A stretch of 64,000 nt of DNA. Source: Novosphingobium aquimarinum. GTDB lineage: Bacteria > Pseudomonadota > Alphaproteobacteria > Sphingomonadales > Sphingomonadaceae. The position numbers and the translations under genes are program-made. Every line of letters starts with the position of its first letter. The first letter of the stretch is position 1. The notes under the pieces are model-generated. The model was given only the letters and a program-made list of their open reading frames with translations, ran no database searches and was not told the origin of the DNA. The DNA lies in NCBI RefSeq assembly GCF_009746585.1, contig NZ_WRPO01000003.1, forward strand, positions 1 to 64,000. The letters run 5' to 3'. Shown one piece after another: positions 36,189-44,110 of this stretch.

Positions 36189-36944
36189 ATGTCCGATGTT
36201 AACCCAGACGAGCCCGTGCGTGCCACTGGCTTCTTTTCGAGGCCTTCAACCCTTCTGTGGCTCGGCAGTTCCGCGCTGCTCGCAGTGGGCCTGGTGATCG
36301 GCGGATATCTGCTCGGCGACGGCCTGCTCCGCGCGCAGCAGGCGAACCGGTCCGTCACCGTGCGCGGCCTCGCCGAGCGCGACGTGACTGCGGATCTTGC
36401 GACCTGGACGATCACGTATTCCGCCAGCGCGGGCGACCTGGCCGGCGCGCAAGCCGGCGTCGACCGCGACACGCGCGAGATCCGCGCGTTCTTCGCCGAT
36501 CTCGGGTTTCCGTCCGAAGCGCTGCAGCCGACCGGCGTCAACGTCTCGCAATTCACCAACGACGGCGTCACCACTTACACCGTGCGCCAGCGCATGAGCT
36601 TGCGCAGCAACGACATCAAGCGCGCGCAGGATGCGGTGAAGCGCCAGTTCGAACTGGTGCGGCGCGGGGTGATGCTCGAAGACGGCTCGGGCATGGCTTA
36701 TACCTTCACCAAGCTCAACGACATCAAGCCGGGAATGGTCGCGGATGCGACCAAGGACGCGCGCGCCGCAGCCGAACAATTCGCCAAGGACAGCGGCACC
36801 AGCGTCGGCGCGATCAAGAGCGCGACCCAAGGCTACTTCTCGATCGATGCGCGCGACGGGGACAGCAGCGGCGAGTGGGGCGTGGCCGGATCGCCTTACA
36901 AGAAGGTCCGCGTCGTCACGACGGTCGACTTCTACTTGCAGTGA
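36189..36944 (+). CDS. SIMPL-domain (DUF541) protein, membrane-anchored
   Basis: A 251-residue protein with one N-terminal membrane helix ('TLLWLGSSALLAVGLVIGGY') and a periplasmic SIMPL domain ('SVTVRGLAERDVTADLATWT', 'SLRSNDIKRAQDAVKRQFEL', 'ARAAAEQFAKDSGTSVGAIK'). The family is linked to oxidative-stress tolerance and envelope functions, but its biochemical role is unknown. The start at 36189 has GAGGGAGA upstream. A bidirectional terminator follows at 37001-37034. Confidence 0.85.
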   Translation: MSDVNPDEPVRATGFFSRPSTLLWLGSSALLAVGLVIGGYLLGDGLLRAQQANRSVTVRGLAERDVTADLATWTITYSASAGDLAGAQAGVDRDTREIRAFFADLGFPSEALQPTGVNVSQFTNDGVTTYTVRQRMSLRSNDIKRAQDAVKRQFELVRRGVMLEDGSGMAYTFTKLNDIKPGMVADATKDARAAAEQFAKDSGTSVGAIKSATQGYFSIDARDGDSSGEWGVAGSPYKKVRVVTTVDFYLQ

Positions 36945-37000
36945 AACCCTGACCGCGTCGGGCCGCACGTCCGAACGGCTCCGGGCATATGAAGAACGAC

Positions 37001-37034
37001 AAAGGCCTGCCCGGCGCGAACCGGACAGGCCTTT
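37001..37034. terminator. Bidirectional terminator
   Basis: AAAGGCCTG (37001-37009) and CAGGCCTTT (37026-37034) form a stem flanked by A and T on either side. It lies between the convergent SIMPL and TorF-type porin genes and can serve both. Confidence 0.85.
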
Positions 37035-37057
37035 CCGTGTAGCAAATCTGATTAAGA

Positions 37058-37795
37058 TCAGAAGCTGACCGAAAGCGTGCCGACGACCGCACCATCAGTG
37101 AAATCGTAGTCGCCCGGCGCGTAATCGCCCTCGGCATCGATGTAGGACACGCCGACCGAGAGATTGTCGTTCACGGCGAATTGGGCGCCGATCGACCAGT
37201 CGAAGGCATTGCCGTCGTTGGTGTAGGTCAGGAAGCCGTCGGTGTAGCCGATGTGGCCGGACACCGAGACCGGCGTGTTCGGGATACCGATGCCGACATC
37301 GGCGTAGAGATAGAGGTTGTCGTCACCGCCAAGCGAATCCTGCTCGAACGCATAAGCGACGCCGAGCGTGGTTTCGGCCGGACCGAACGTGAAGCCGACA
37401 GAGCCGTAAGCCTCGAAGTAATCGAAATCGCCCGGCCCCGCGTTCGGGTAGAGATAGGCGATCAAGCCGACGTCGGCGGTAACGCCGCTGGTCACTTCGC
37501 CGGTCCAACCACCGTAGATGTCGAGTTCGGTGTGGCCGTAGCCCACGGTGTCCTCATCGAGCGAGGAGCCCCAGGTGCCGATGTAGAAACCGCTCGAATG
37601 GCTGAGGTCGATGCCGCCTTGAATGGCGATGTCGCCACCCGACAAGTCCACGCCGCGGAAGCGGTATTCAGTCACCAGCGCGGCGTTGCCGGAGATCGTG
37701 ATCCCCGAATCATCCTGCGCCAGTGCCGGCGTCGCGGCGATCGCCGCACCTGCGAAAAGAGAAGCGGCCACGAGGCCGCGGATGGACGTAAGCAT
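37058..37795 (-). CDS. TorF-family putative porin
   Basis: A 245-residue outer-membrane protein with a signal peptide ('LVAASLFAGAAIAATPALAQ') and an all-beta mature part that ends in Phe ('GAVVGTLSVSF'). The sequence 'NAALVTEYRFRGVDLSGGDI' and the tyrosine/glycine-rich strands fit the TorF/TIGR02001 family of putative porins, often of unknown substrate. ATG at 37795 (MLTSI) gives the best signal peptide; an upstream Met at 37810 is possible. It is transcribed alone from a promoter in the AT-rich DNA around 37830-37990. Confidence 0.85.
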   Translation of the reverse strand: MLTSIRGLVAASLFAGAAIAATPALAQDDSGITISGNAALVTEYRFRGVDLSGGDIAIQGGIDLSHSSGFYIGTWGSSLDEDTVGYGHTELDIYGGWTGEVTSGVTADVGLIAYLYPNAGPGDFDYFEAYGSVGFTFGPAETTLGVAYAFEQDSLGGDDNLYLYADVGIGIPNTPVSVSGHIGYTDGFLTYTNDGNAFDWSIGAQFAVNDNLSVGVSYIDAEGDYAPGDYDFTDGAVVGTLSVSF

Positions 37796-38050
37796 GCTCA
37801 GTTCCCTCACTGTTGTGTCTGCTTCGTCCCACCTGCGCCATCGCCGTCACCTCTTTGTTCTGGGCGTCCGGTCGATGGAGTAATGTTGCTGCATGTTTCT
37901 GTTGCGTTGCACAAGATCAAAAACCTTGCGTAGCCGATAGGCGCACTTGGTGTTGATTTTTTGCCACGGCCTACTGAATAGAGCGGCTTTCGATCAGGTA
38001 ACGGTTGCGAAAGAGCCACACGAACCCAAATCGTTCGTGGACGTAGGCTT

Positions 38051-38878
38051 ATGAAAATTCTCGATCTCTTCAGGAAAGGCGCTGCGGCTACCGGCGCCGC
38101 GCGCAGCCGGACACGGGTGGGCTCCATCCCCGAAGGACAGCGTGTCTACGCGATCGGCGACGTTCACGGCTGTCTCGATCACGCGCTCGAACTCGCCCGC
38201 GCCATCGAAAGCGACGATGCGCAGCGCGGCCCCGCGGACACGACCGTGATCTTCCTCGGCGACCTGATTGATCGGGGCCCGAGCAGTGCGACGATGCTGG
38301 AATTCGTGCGCCAGTGGTCGAAGGAGCGCCGCGTGCGGGTGCTGATGGGCAACCACGAGGAAATGTTTCTGCAAAGCTTCGATGAGCTCGAAGTGTTCGC
38401 CTATTTCATGCGTTATGGCGGCCGCGAGACGGTGCTATCCTATCCGATCGACGCGCGGGCGTTCGCCGGCGCCGACCTGGTCGAAGCACACGCGATGATG
38501 CGCGCTGCCGTACCGCAGGCCGATCGGGAGTTCATCGCCGACTTCGAACACCGGATCGTGATCGGCGACTACGCCTTCGTCCATGCGGGCATTCGCCTCG
38601 GCATCGGCATCGAGCAGCAGTTGCTGACCGACCTGCACTGGATGCGCGAGCCGTTCCTCAGCCACGATGCGCCGCTCGATCACATCGTCGTGCACGGCCA
38701 CACGATCACCGACGCCCCGGATTTCCGCAACAGCCGCATCGGCATCGACACCGGCGCCTTCGCCACCGGCCGCCTGACCGCGCTCGCCCTGGAAGGCGAC
38801 CAACGCTGGTTCCTGGAAGCCGCCACCCAGGACGACGGCTCGATTGCTACGCGGTCCTTTGGGTTTCCCGAGGGTTAG
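38051..38878 (+). CDS. Metallophosphoesterase (Ser/Thr protein phosphatase family)
   Basis: A 275-residue cytosolic phosphatase. All metal-binding motifs are seen: 'YAIGDVHGCLDHAL', 'IFLGDLIDRGPSSATML', 'RVLMGNHEEMF', 'YAFVHAGIRLG' and 'IVVHGHTITDAP'. It belongs with PrpA/ApaH-like proteins, but protein and dinucleotide substrates cannot be told apart by sequence. The start at 38051 is the first Met, with weak Shine-Dalgarno support. It lies at the left edge of an AT-richer accessory patch. Confidence 0.9.
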   Translation: MKILDLFRKGAAATGAARSRTRVGSIPEGQRVYAIGDVHGCLDHALELARAIESDDAQRGPADTTVIFLGDLIDRGPSSATMLEFVRQWSKERRVRVLMGNHEEMFLQSFDELEVFAYFMRYGGRETVLSYPIDARAFAGADLVEAHAMMRAAVPQADREFIADFEHRIVIGDYAFVHAGIRLGIGIEQQLLTDLHWMREPFLSHDAPLDHIVVHGHTITDAPDFRNSRIGIDTGAFATGRLTALALEGDQRWFLEAATQDDGSIATRSFGFPEG

Positions 38879-38889
38879 AGGTCAGGGCG

Positions 38890-38964
38890 CTACGGCAGTT
38901 TTGCGCTGATCGAGGCCAGCAGCGGCACTTCCTCGGACACGACGACTTTACGGACTTGAGCTAA
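38890..38964 (-). pseudogene. 3' stub of an unidentified gene at the edge of the accessory patch
   Basis: On the minus strand a 24-codon open frame ends in TAG at 38890-38892 and reads 'RKVVVSEEVPLLASISAKLP' after 'LAQV'. A TGA blocks it at once upstream (38965-38967). Codon use is GC-rich like the core genome, whereas DNA to the right becomes AT-rich. This looks like the C-terminus of a core gene whose 5' part was lost when the patch was inserted. The identity is unknown, and chance cannot be ruled out. Confidence 0.3.
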
Positions 38965-38999
38965 TCAGCATAGCTAAGAGAAATCGCACGGAGGAATGG

Positions 39000-39533
39000 A
39001 TGATTCGTGGTTTATGCAAGGCTTCATTGATCATTGCTTTGCTGACATTTTCGGCGTCCGCCTCTTCGGTGCCATCATCGTCGGGGATGGAGTTTGACTG
39101 CGACGTGCCCGCTGATCATTACTCTTCCATATCACAGGACCTGATTGGTGTTCCGACTATCAGGGGATTAGTGCGGGCAATTGAACTGCGCCCTGGTAAC
39201 TACCTGCCTCTAGCTGGGGCGCGAATAGTAAGCCCCGATGGGAAACGAAGTGTTACTTTCCAAATAATTGCTGATTCACCTCGCGCAAGGCAATTTGACG
39301 TTATACTAAGCACTCAAAATAACGAGACTTCCAATCGGAAAACGGTGGCACAGGTAGCGGCGGAATCCGATATTCAGTTCAGCCTGTCCCTAGCCGATGC
39401 TGGCAAAGCGACACTGGTACTCGACGACATGAGTTTCGATACCGACTTCGAACCTCTTCCTAGCGCACGCGGAAAGGCGTTTTGTTCTACCGCGCAATTC
39501 AAATTTTTCGACTTGGCATTCTCGTCAATCTGA
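39000..39533 (+). CDS. Hypothetical secreted protein
   Basis: A 177-residue protein with a signal peptide ('LCKASLIIALLTFSASASS'). The mature part has two Cys (in 'MEFDCDVPADHY' and 'GKAFCSTAQFKFFDLAF') that could form one disulfide, and a strand-rich middle. No family is recognised. A GGAGGA site lies six bases before the start. Its AT-rich codons differ from its left neighbour, suggesting acquisition. Confidence 0.6.
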   Translation: MIRGLCKASLIIALLTFSASASSVPSSSGMEFDCDVPADHYSSISQDLIGVPTIRGLVRAIELRPGNYLPLAGARIVSPDGKRSVTFQIIADSPRARQFDVILSTQNNETSNRKTVAQVAAESDIQFSLSLADAGKATLVLDDMSFDTDFEPLPSARGKAFCSTAQFKFFDLAFSSI

Positions 39534-39663
39534 TTGACTTACGGACCACCTCCCACGATCTGCCTTCCGTTTGCGGCTCGTGTCGGTGCTCCCGATGGCC
39601 GGCATGCCAGCTAATCGCTTCTTACGCCTGAGAGCGGACTTACCAGACACGACGAGATTGCGG

Positions 39664-39957
39664 TCAATAGCCTTGGAATGCGCGAATGGTCGCTCTCGTC
39701 AGCTTCACAACGCCTGCACCAATGAGAGTCCCATATGCAGCCCAAAGCGACAAACCTAGGGCGAGGGCGATCCAGTACCCAACTTCGCCTGCTCTTGGTA
39801 TCCTAATAAACACAGGCGCAGCCGTGAAAAATGAGAACAGGAACGGCCAGATCAAGCGAGGCGCTTGACGTCGACAAATCAGCGCTACACCCATCGTAGC
39901 AATGGCAACGAACGCATTGTAGGGAAGGATAAGGATCGCCGAAAAGTCCCCGCCCAA
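39664..39957 (-). CDS. Doubtful small membrane protein, no ATG start
   Basis: The frame encodes about 97 residues with three hydrophobic segments ('AILILPYNAFVAIATMGVAL', 'IWPFLFSFFTAAPVFIRI', 'GYWIALALGLSLWAAYGTLI'). The only plausible start is TTG at 39957, without a clear ribosome-binding site, and a TAG closes the frame about 60 bases upstream. It may be a gene with a rare start, or a 5'-truncated remnant. No family is recognised. Confidence 0.4.
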   Translation of the reverse strand: MGGDFSAILILPYNAFVAIATMGVALICRRQAPRLIWPFLFSFFTAAPVFIRIPRAGEVGYWIALALGLSLWAAYGTLIGAGVVKLTRATIRAFQGY

Positions 39958-40018
39958 GATTACCCGTTTGCTTGTCGTCTTGATAGACGGGAAAAAAATC
40001 GGGGCTGATGTCCGCTAA

Positions 40019-40127
40019 CCACGACTTTTCGGTCATTGGTAGCGTGCCGCGCGGCCCATGTTAGCAGCCATGGCGGCTTATCGCGTATTCACCCCACAAG
40101 CCGCCATTCCGGAAGCGACGACATCGC
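40019..40127. repeat. Left copy of a ~105-bp direct repeat bracketing the MarR locus
   Basis: The stretch is nearly identical to 41183-41291 (offset 1164 bp). From 40042 to 40113 only two positions differ; the flanks are more diverged. The repeat carries an inner dyad, ATGGCGGCTT...AAGCCGCCAT. Between the copies are exactly one regulator gene and one divergent membrane-protein gene. Confidence 0.85.
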
Positions 40128-40133
40128 TGCCTG

Positions 40134-40586
40134 TCATTCAGATGAGGTTGGCGCCGCAGGCGTCTTGTCGCGATAAACGATCTTTTGCATCAGTGCGACA
40201 AGCTGCCGCTGTTCCTGCGCTGACAGGCCGGCCATTGTTTCGGAATTGATAGACTTGGCCGCCTCAATTGCCGCATCGCGCAGCCCTCTTGCATGGTCGG
40301 TCAACCAAATCCGCTGCACCCGGCCATCTGCCTCGTCCTTTTGACGCCGAACAAGCCCATCGCGTTCCATGCGTGCCAAGGTGTTGGCCATGGTGGCCTG
40401 TTCAATGTCGAGACGTTCGACCAGCTCCTTTTGCGTCAGTCCGTCTCCTTCCCACAGTTCCAGCAGTGCCGGGAATGTGCCCGGGGTAAGCCCAAGCGGC
40501 CGGATGCGCGCAGCCAGCCCTCTCTCGAACAGCCGCGCCGTGTGATTTACGAGGTATCCGGCTGATAGGTCTTTGGAAAATTTCAT
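40134..40586 (-). CDS. MarR-family transcriptional regulator
   Basis: A 150-residue winged-helix repressor. The DNA-binding part reads 'LTQKELVERLDIEQATMANT' and the wing 'VRRQKDEADGRVQRIWLTD'. ATG at 40586 (MKFSKDLSAG) is chosen since homology begins there; the longer frame upstream crosses the control region. It is divergent from a membrane-protein gene at 40667. Two dyads in between are the likely operators, so it probably represses itself and its neighbour in response to a small ligand. Confidence 0.88.
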   Translation of the reverse strand: MKFSKDLSAGYLVNHTARLFERGLAARIRPLGLTPGTFPALLELWEGDGLTQKELVERLDIEQATMANTLARMERDGLVRRQKDEADGRVQRIWLTDHARGLRDAAIEAAKSINSETMAGLSAQEQRQLVALMQKIVYRDKTPAAPTSSE

Positions 40587-40601
40587 AGCGCGCTGATAGC
40601 A

Positions 40602-40642
40602 CTTGCATAGCAAGCTATACAAGTTTACATAGCTGACTATGT
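40602..40642. promoter_or_regulatory. Two dyads, likely MarR operators
   Basis: At 40602-40623 there is an imperfect 22-bp palindrome with arms CTTGCATAGC and GCTATACAAG. At 40627-40642 a second has arms ACATAG and CTATGT around CTGA. Both lie in the 80-base space between the divergent MarR and membrane-protein genes, as is usual for MarR autoregulation. Confidence 0.6.
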
Positions 40643-40666
40643 TTTCGGAAAACGCGGAAGGTTTCC

Positions 40667-41122
40667 ATGGCGAAAATGATCCACCCCATCGCAGGCGCAA
40701 TTGCTTTGCTCACAATCGGTTTCTTCTGGTTATCCACGGTGTCGTCAGAACTGCTTGGCAGTGAAGCGCTGGTCGTCACCGTCAAGACCATGATCCCGTG
40801 GGGCTTCCTGATCCTGATCCCATCGTTGATGGCGGCGGGCGGCTCCGGTCTTCAATTGGGCAGGGGATGGCGCAACCCGTTGGTCGCCGTGAAGCGCAAG
40901 CGCATGCCAATCATTGCAGGGAATGGTATTCTGGTTCTGATACCGTCAGCTCTTTATCTGTCGTTCAAGGCTCAGGCGGAGACTTTCGATGCTTGGTTTT
41001 ACATCGTGCAAACGATTGAGCTGATTGCGGGCGCGGTGAACATCGCCCTGCTCAGCCTCAACATGCGCGACGGACTGCGTCTGACCCGCAAACGTCCGGC
41101 GATGGACGACGCCAGTACTTGA
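40667..41122 (+). CDS. Four-helix membrane protein under MarR control
   Basis: A 151-residue protein with four likely helices: 'IAGAIALLTIGFFWLSTV', 'VKTMIPWGFLILIPSLMAAG', 'GNGILVLIPSALYLSFKAQA' and 'FYIVQTIELIAGAVNIALLS', and a basic tail. No named family is recognised. Its place opposite a MarR regulator suggests inducible export or stress protection, which is inference only. Confidence 0.75.
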   Translation: MAKMIHPIAGAIALLTIGFFWLSTVSSELLGSEALVVTVKTMIPWGFLILIPSLMAAGGSGLQLGRGWRNPLVAVKRKRMPIIAGNGILVLIPSALYLSFKAQAETFDAWFYIVQTIELIAGAVNIALLSLNMRDGLRLTRKRPAMDDAST

Positions 41123-41182
41123 GCAAGTCGCATATCCCTATGCGTGGCCGCTACGGATGCTCCTGATGTGATCGGCAGCTTC

Positions 41183-41291
41183 CCACGACATCTCGGGCAT
41201 CGGGAGCGTGCCGCGCGGCCCATGTTAGCAGCCATGGCGGCTTATCGCGTATTCATCCCACAAGCCGCCATTGCGGACACGAAGACGTTGC
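41183..41291. repeat. Right copy of the ~105-bp direct repeat
   Basis: This is the partner of 40019-40127 in the same orientation. The 230-base gap between the membrane-protein gene and the lipoprotein gene holds this repeat and nothing else I can support. Confidence 0.85.
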
Positions 41292-41352
41292 GGACGTTAC
41301 GCAGAAATCTTAGCCTACAAGTCTGTGCACGCCCTACCTGTTCGAGAAATTC

Positions 41353-41760
41353 GTGGGAGTGTTGAGGTGGTCGGCCGCGCCTTGTTTTTTAGCGTTCATT
41401 GGTGCGTGTTCGCAGGCGGCAGAATTGATCGATGATCGGCCGTTAGGGACAATTGAGCAAGTTGAATTAGCTGCCAAAAAGTGCGGAGTTGCTGAATGGC
41501 ATCTAGACGAAGTTTTCGCTTTCGATGCACCGCAAACCGACGAACGTCATCTTTCCTTCAAAGTTGCGTCTCTTCCTCACGAAGAAGTCGATGATCCCAA
41601 TGGTAGAACTTGGAACAGGACCAAGCGTGTTGAACGGATTGAGGCGTGCCTTTTGAATTCTTTCGACGAGCAAGGTGTTCGTGTGCCAATGCTTGGCGCT
41701 GCTCGCTCGGTTAGCTGCCAAGGCTCAGCCTGCGACGGATTCGAACGCCAGCCACAATGA
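41353..41760 (+). CDS. Hypothetical lipoprotein
   Basis: A 135-residue protein starting at GTG (41353), with a short hydrophobic leader and a possible lipobox ('CFLAFIGACSQ'). The mature part has a charged middle and a pair of Cys near the end ('SVSCQGSACDGF'). No family is recognised. Its stop overlaps the start of the CPCC gene (ATGA at 41757-41760), so the two are probably co-translated. AT-rich codon use suggests acquisition. Confidence 0.55.
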   Translation: MGVLRWSAAPCFLAFIGACSQAAELIDDRPLGTIEQVELAAKKCGVAEWHLDEVFAFDAPQTDERHLSFKVASLPHEEVDDPNGRTWNRTKRVERIEACLLNSFDEQGVRVPMLGAARSVSCQGSACDGFERQPQ

Positions 41761-42032
41761 TGCCCAAACGCACTGACATTTCCGCTCTCCATCAGTGTCC
41801 GTGCTGTTACAACCGCACACTCAACGAGCGCGGCAGTTTTGAAATTTGTCCCGTTTGCTTTTGGGAAGATGATGGCCAAGATAACCACGATGCAGAAGTG
41901 GTAAGAGGCGGACCAAATGGCGGGCTATCATTTACGGTTGCTCGCTCAAATTACCAAGCCATAGGCGCGTGTGAACAAAGCGCAGTAGATCATGTTCGAG
42001 CCCCGACAGCATTCGAAACTGACGAGCGCTGA
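41757..42032 (+). CDS. CPCC-type cysteine-rich protein
   Basis: A 91-residue protein with a zinc-ribbon-like N-terminus, 'CPCCYNRTLNERGSFEICPV' followed by 'CFWEDDGQDNHD', which matches the small Cys_rich_CPCC family. Two CxxC pairs should hold one zinc. Family members are widespread small proteins of unknown role, often near toxin-immunity or polymorphic loci. It overlaps the lipoprotein gene by ATGA. Confidence 0.75.
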   Translation: MMPKRTDISALHQCPCCYNRTLNERGSFEICPVCFWEDDGQDNHDAEVVRGGPNGGLSFTVARSNYQAIGACEQSAVDHVRAPTAFETDER

Positions 42033-42169
42033 TCTTCCGCTCCCCATGGCAAACTCGTCATTACGCGGGTTCCTCCCGTCCCCCGAAAGCAGACAACCGC
42101 TTGCATGCTCTCATCGAGGCCAGCCGCTCGCGCCTATAGCTTCCGCCCTGTCGAAAGCGCATAAAGGTG

Positions 42170-42613
42170 CCGGGGAGCCTGTAAGCCGGGTTCTGTCCGG
42201 CGAGCGGTATCGCTTGCGCGACCGGCCCCGCCGGGGCAGCCATTCCTCTTACGCGGCGCATTGCTGCGACCGCTCCAGCGACCAACCCGGTCCGCCTCGG
42301 CCCGAAACAGGCCTGCCCCGAACCTTGCGATCCTTGGCGCGCGGACCCTATTCGGTCTTGCTCCGGGTGGGGTTTGCCATGCCGCTACCCGTTACCGGGA
42401 GCGCGGTGCGCTCTTGCCGCACCCTTTCACCCTTGCCTGAAGTTCGAAGACCCCATCGGCGGTCTGCTCTCTGTGGCACTTTCCCTGAGCTTCGCGACAG
42501 CTTGCGCCCTCGCTCGCCCGGCGGGCGTTACCCGCCACCCTCGTTTCGTGGAGCCCGGACTTTCCTCGACACACCTTGCGGTGTGGCGCGGCTGCCCGGC
42601 TCCCCGGCGCGAG
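42170..42613 (-). ncRNA. rnpB: RNase P RNA (rnpB)
   Basis: On the minus strand the 5' region reads CGAGGAAAGTCCGGGCTCC (complement of 42552-42570 or so), the hallmark of bacterial RNase P RNA, and the 3' region contains ACAGAACCCGGCTTACAGGC at about 42178-42197. The distance between them (about 400 nt) fits a type A RNA. It is the catalytic RNA that removes the 5' leader of tRNA precursors. The exact ends are approximate. Confidence 0.93.
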
Positions 42614-42646
42614 CGCCTCTGACACGGATTGCCCGCGAAGGAAAGC

Positions 42647-43354
42647 TCAGCGCGCGCGACCGATGTCGCGTTGCAGCAGCAGCTCGAACAGGATGCCGCC
42701 GATCTCGCCGTCGATCTCGCCGTCGATGACCATCGGCCGGAAGCGGCGCTGGAACGCGCGCACCGCGGCGTGGCCGTCGGAAATGTCGTAGCCGAAGCGT
42801 TCGAGCGCGAGATAGAAACCGCCGGGATTGTCGTAGAACAGGTTCATCTTGGCCGGCGGGGCTTCGAGCGCGAGCCCGATCTGGGCGAGGCGATGCCAGT
42901 CGAAATATTCGCCCGGATCCTGCTTGCGCGCGGGCGCCACGTCCGAATGGCCGACGACGTTGGCGCGCGGAATGTCGTGCCGGTCCATGATGTCGCCGAG
43001 CAGCGGCAGCAGCGCGTCCATTTGCGGCTCCGGGAAAGGACGGTAGCCCCATTCGTGCCCCGGATTGGCGAGTTCGATGCCGATGCTGGCGGAATTCACG
43101 TCGGTGATCCCCCGCCAGTAGGACTTGCCCGCGTGCCAGGCGCGCTTTTCCTCGGGAACGAGGCTGGTGACCGAGCCCTCTTCGTCGATCAGGTAATGCG
43201 CGGAGACCTTGGCTTCGGGATCGCACAGCCGCGCGAGCGCTTCATCGGCGCTCTTCATCCCGGTGTAGTGCAGCACCACCATGGTGATGGGCGCTGTGCG
43301 ATCATCGCAATTCGGAGAGGAAACGACCCGGTTGACCAGCCAGCGATTGATCAC
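42647..43354 (-). CDS. N-acetylmuramoyl-L-alanine amidase (AmiD-like)
   Basis: A 235-residue Amidase_2 enzyme that cuts the bond between muramic acid and the peptide. Zinc ligands are visible: His in 'MVVLHYTGMKSADEAL', His in 'VVGHSDVAPARKQDPG' and the Asp of the same motif. A C-terminal peptidoglycan-binding domain follows ('FYLALERFGYDISDGHAAVR', 'AFQRRFRP'), as in AmiD. There is no signal peptide from this start, so it may act in the cytosol on recycled wall fragments like AmpD. It ends with 'DGEIDGEIGGILF', containing a short tandem. Confidence 0.88.
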   Translation of the reverse strand: MINRWLVNRVVSSPNCDDRTAPITMVVLHYTGMKSADEALARLCDPEAKVSAHYLIDEEGSVTSLVPEEKRAWHAGKSYWRGITDVNSASIGIELANPGHEWGYRPFPEPQMDALLPLLGDIMDRHDIPRANVVGHSDVAPARKQDPGEYFDWHRLAQIGLALEAPPAKMNLFYDNPGGFYLALERFGYDISDGHAAVRAFQRRFRPMVIDGEIDGEIGGILFELLLQRDIGRAR

Positions 43355-43372
43355 CGCGCCGCCTCGCCCGAC

Positions 43373-44041
43373 TCAGGCGTCCGGAAGCACGGCGCCGAGC
43401 ACCAGGGCATCGTCGGCAAGCGCGAATTGCAGCTCCCCCTCGAGCACGGTGGCCAGTTCGTGGAGCATCGCCGCCGGCGCGGTGCGGCTCGAAAGATCCG
43501 CGCGATCGAGCTTGCCCGAAATCGCCCGCCCGATGTCCGCGTCGAACGCGATCTTCGGGCCAGAGGCGCGCACCACGATCTCGCTGGCGTGGTCGCGCTG
43601 TTCGGCGGCCAGATCCAGCGTACCGCCGCGCGGCAAGGCGTCGATCCCGATCAGGGCGAAGTTCAGCAGCGTCTTGATCGCCGGCTTGGGCAACGAACTG
43701 CTACCCAGCGCCCAGTTGATCGTCAGCCGCTCGTTATCGGCCACAAGGGCATCGACCAGCAACCGCGCTTCGGTCACCGGCACGAGATCGCCGAAGCCAC
43801 CCGCGGCGCCGAAGGCAAGGCGAAAGAACTTGAGCTTGTCCGCCGAGACGCGCGCGCTTTGCTCGAGCAGTTCGAAGCAGCGCCGGCGCATGTCCGGGTC
43901 CTTCTCGTCGGCCAGCAGTTCGAGCCCGTTCGACAAGGCGCCGACCGGGCTGAGCATGTCATGGCACAACCGCGAGCACAAAAGGCTGGCGAGTTCGAGC
44001 GAGCTCGTGGTGTTCATCGTGTCAACGGTTCCGTTCGTCAT
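43373..44041 (-). CDS. chpT: Histidine phosphotransferase ChpT
   Basis: A 222-residue phosphotransferase that passes phosphate from CckA to the cell-cycle regulators CtrA and CpdR in alphaproteobacteria. The phospho-accepting His is in 'CSRLCHDMLSPVGALSNGLE'; a degenerate ATPase-like C-terminal domain follows ('KPAIKTLLNFALIGIDALPR'). The start is 44041 or the Met at 44017. It sits beside the amidase gene with 18 bases between. Confidence 0.88.
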   Translation of the reverse strand: MTNGTVDTMNTTSSLELASLLCSRLCHDMLSPVGALSNGLELLADEKDPDMRRRCFELLEQSARVSADKLKFFRLAFGAAGGFGDLVPVTEARLLVDALVADNERLTINWALGSSSLPKPAIKTLLNFALIGIDALPRGGTLDLAAEQRDHASEIVVRASGPKIAFDADIGRAISGKLDRADLSSRTAPAAMLHELATVLEGELQFALADDALVLGAVLPDA

Positions 44042-44110
44042 CTTGCCCTTCGGCTAGGTCTGCCTGGTGCTCTGGCACCAGTCCTCTCCCCTGCCCGACA
44101 TGCGATGTGA

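Noticed and set aside
42629-44110. A 493-residue plus-strand frame over the amidase and chpT
   Set aside because: Both minus-strand genes have clear catalytic residues; the frame is a codon-bias artefact.
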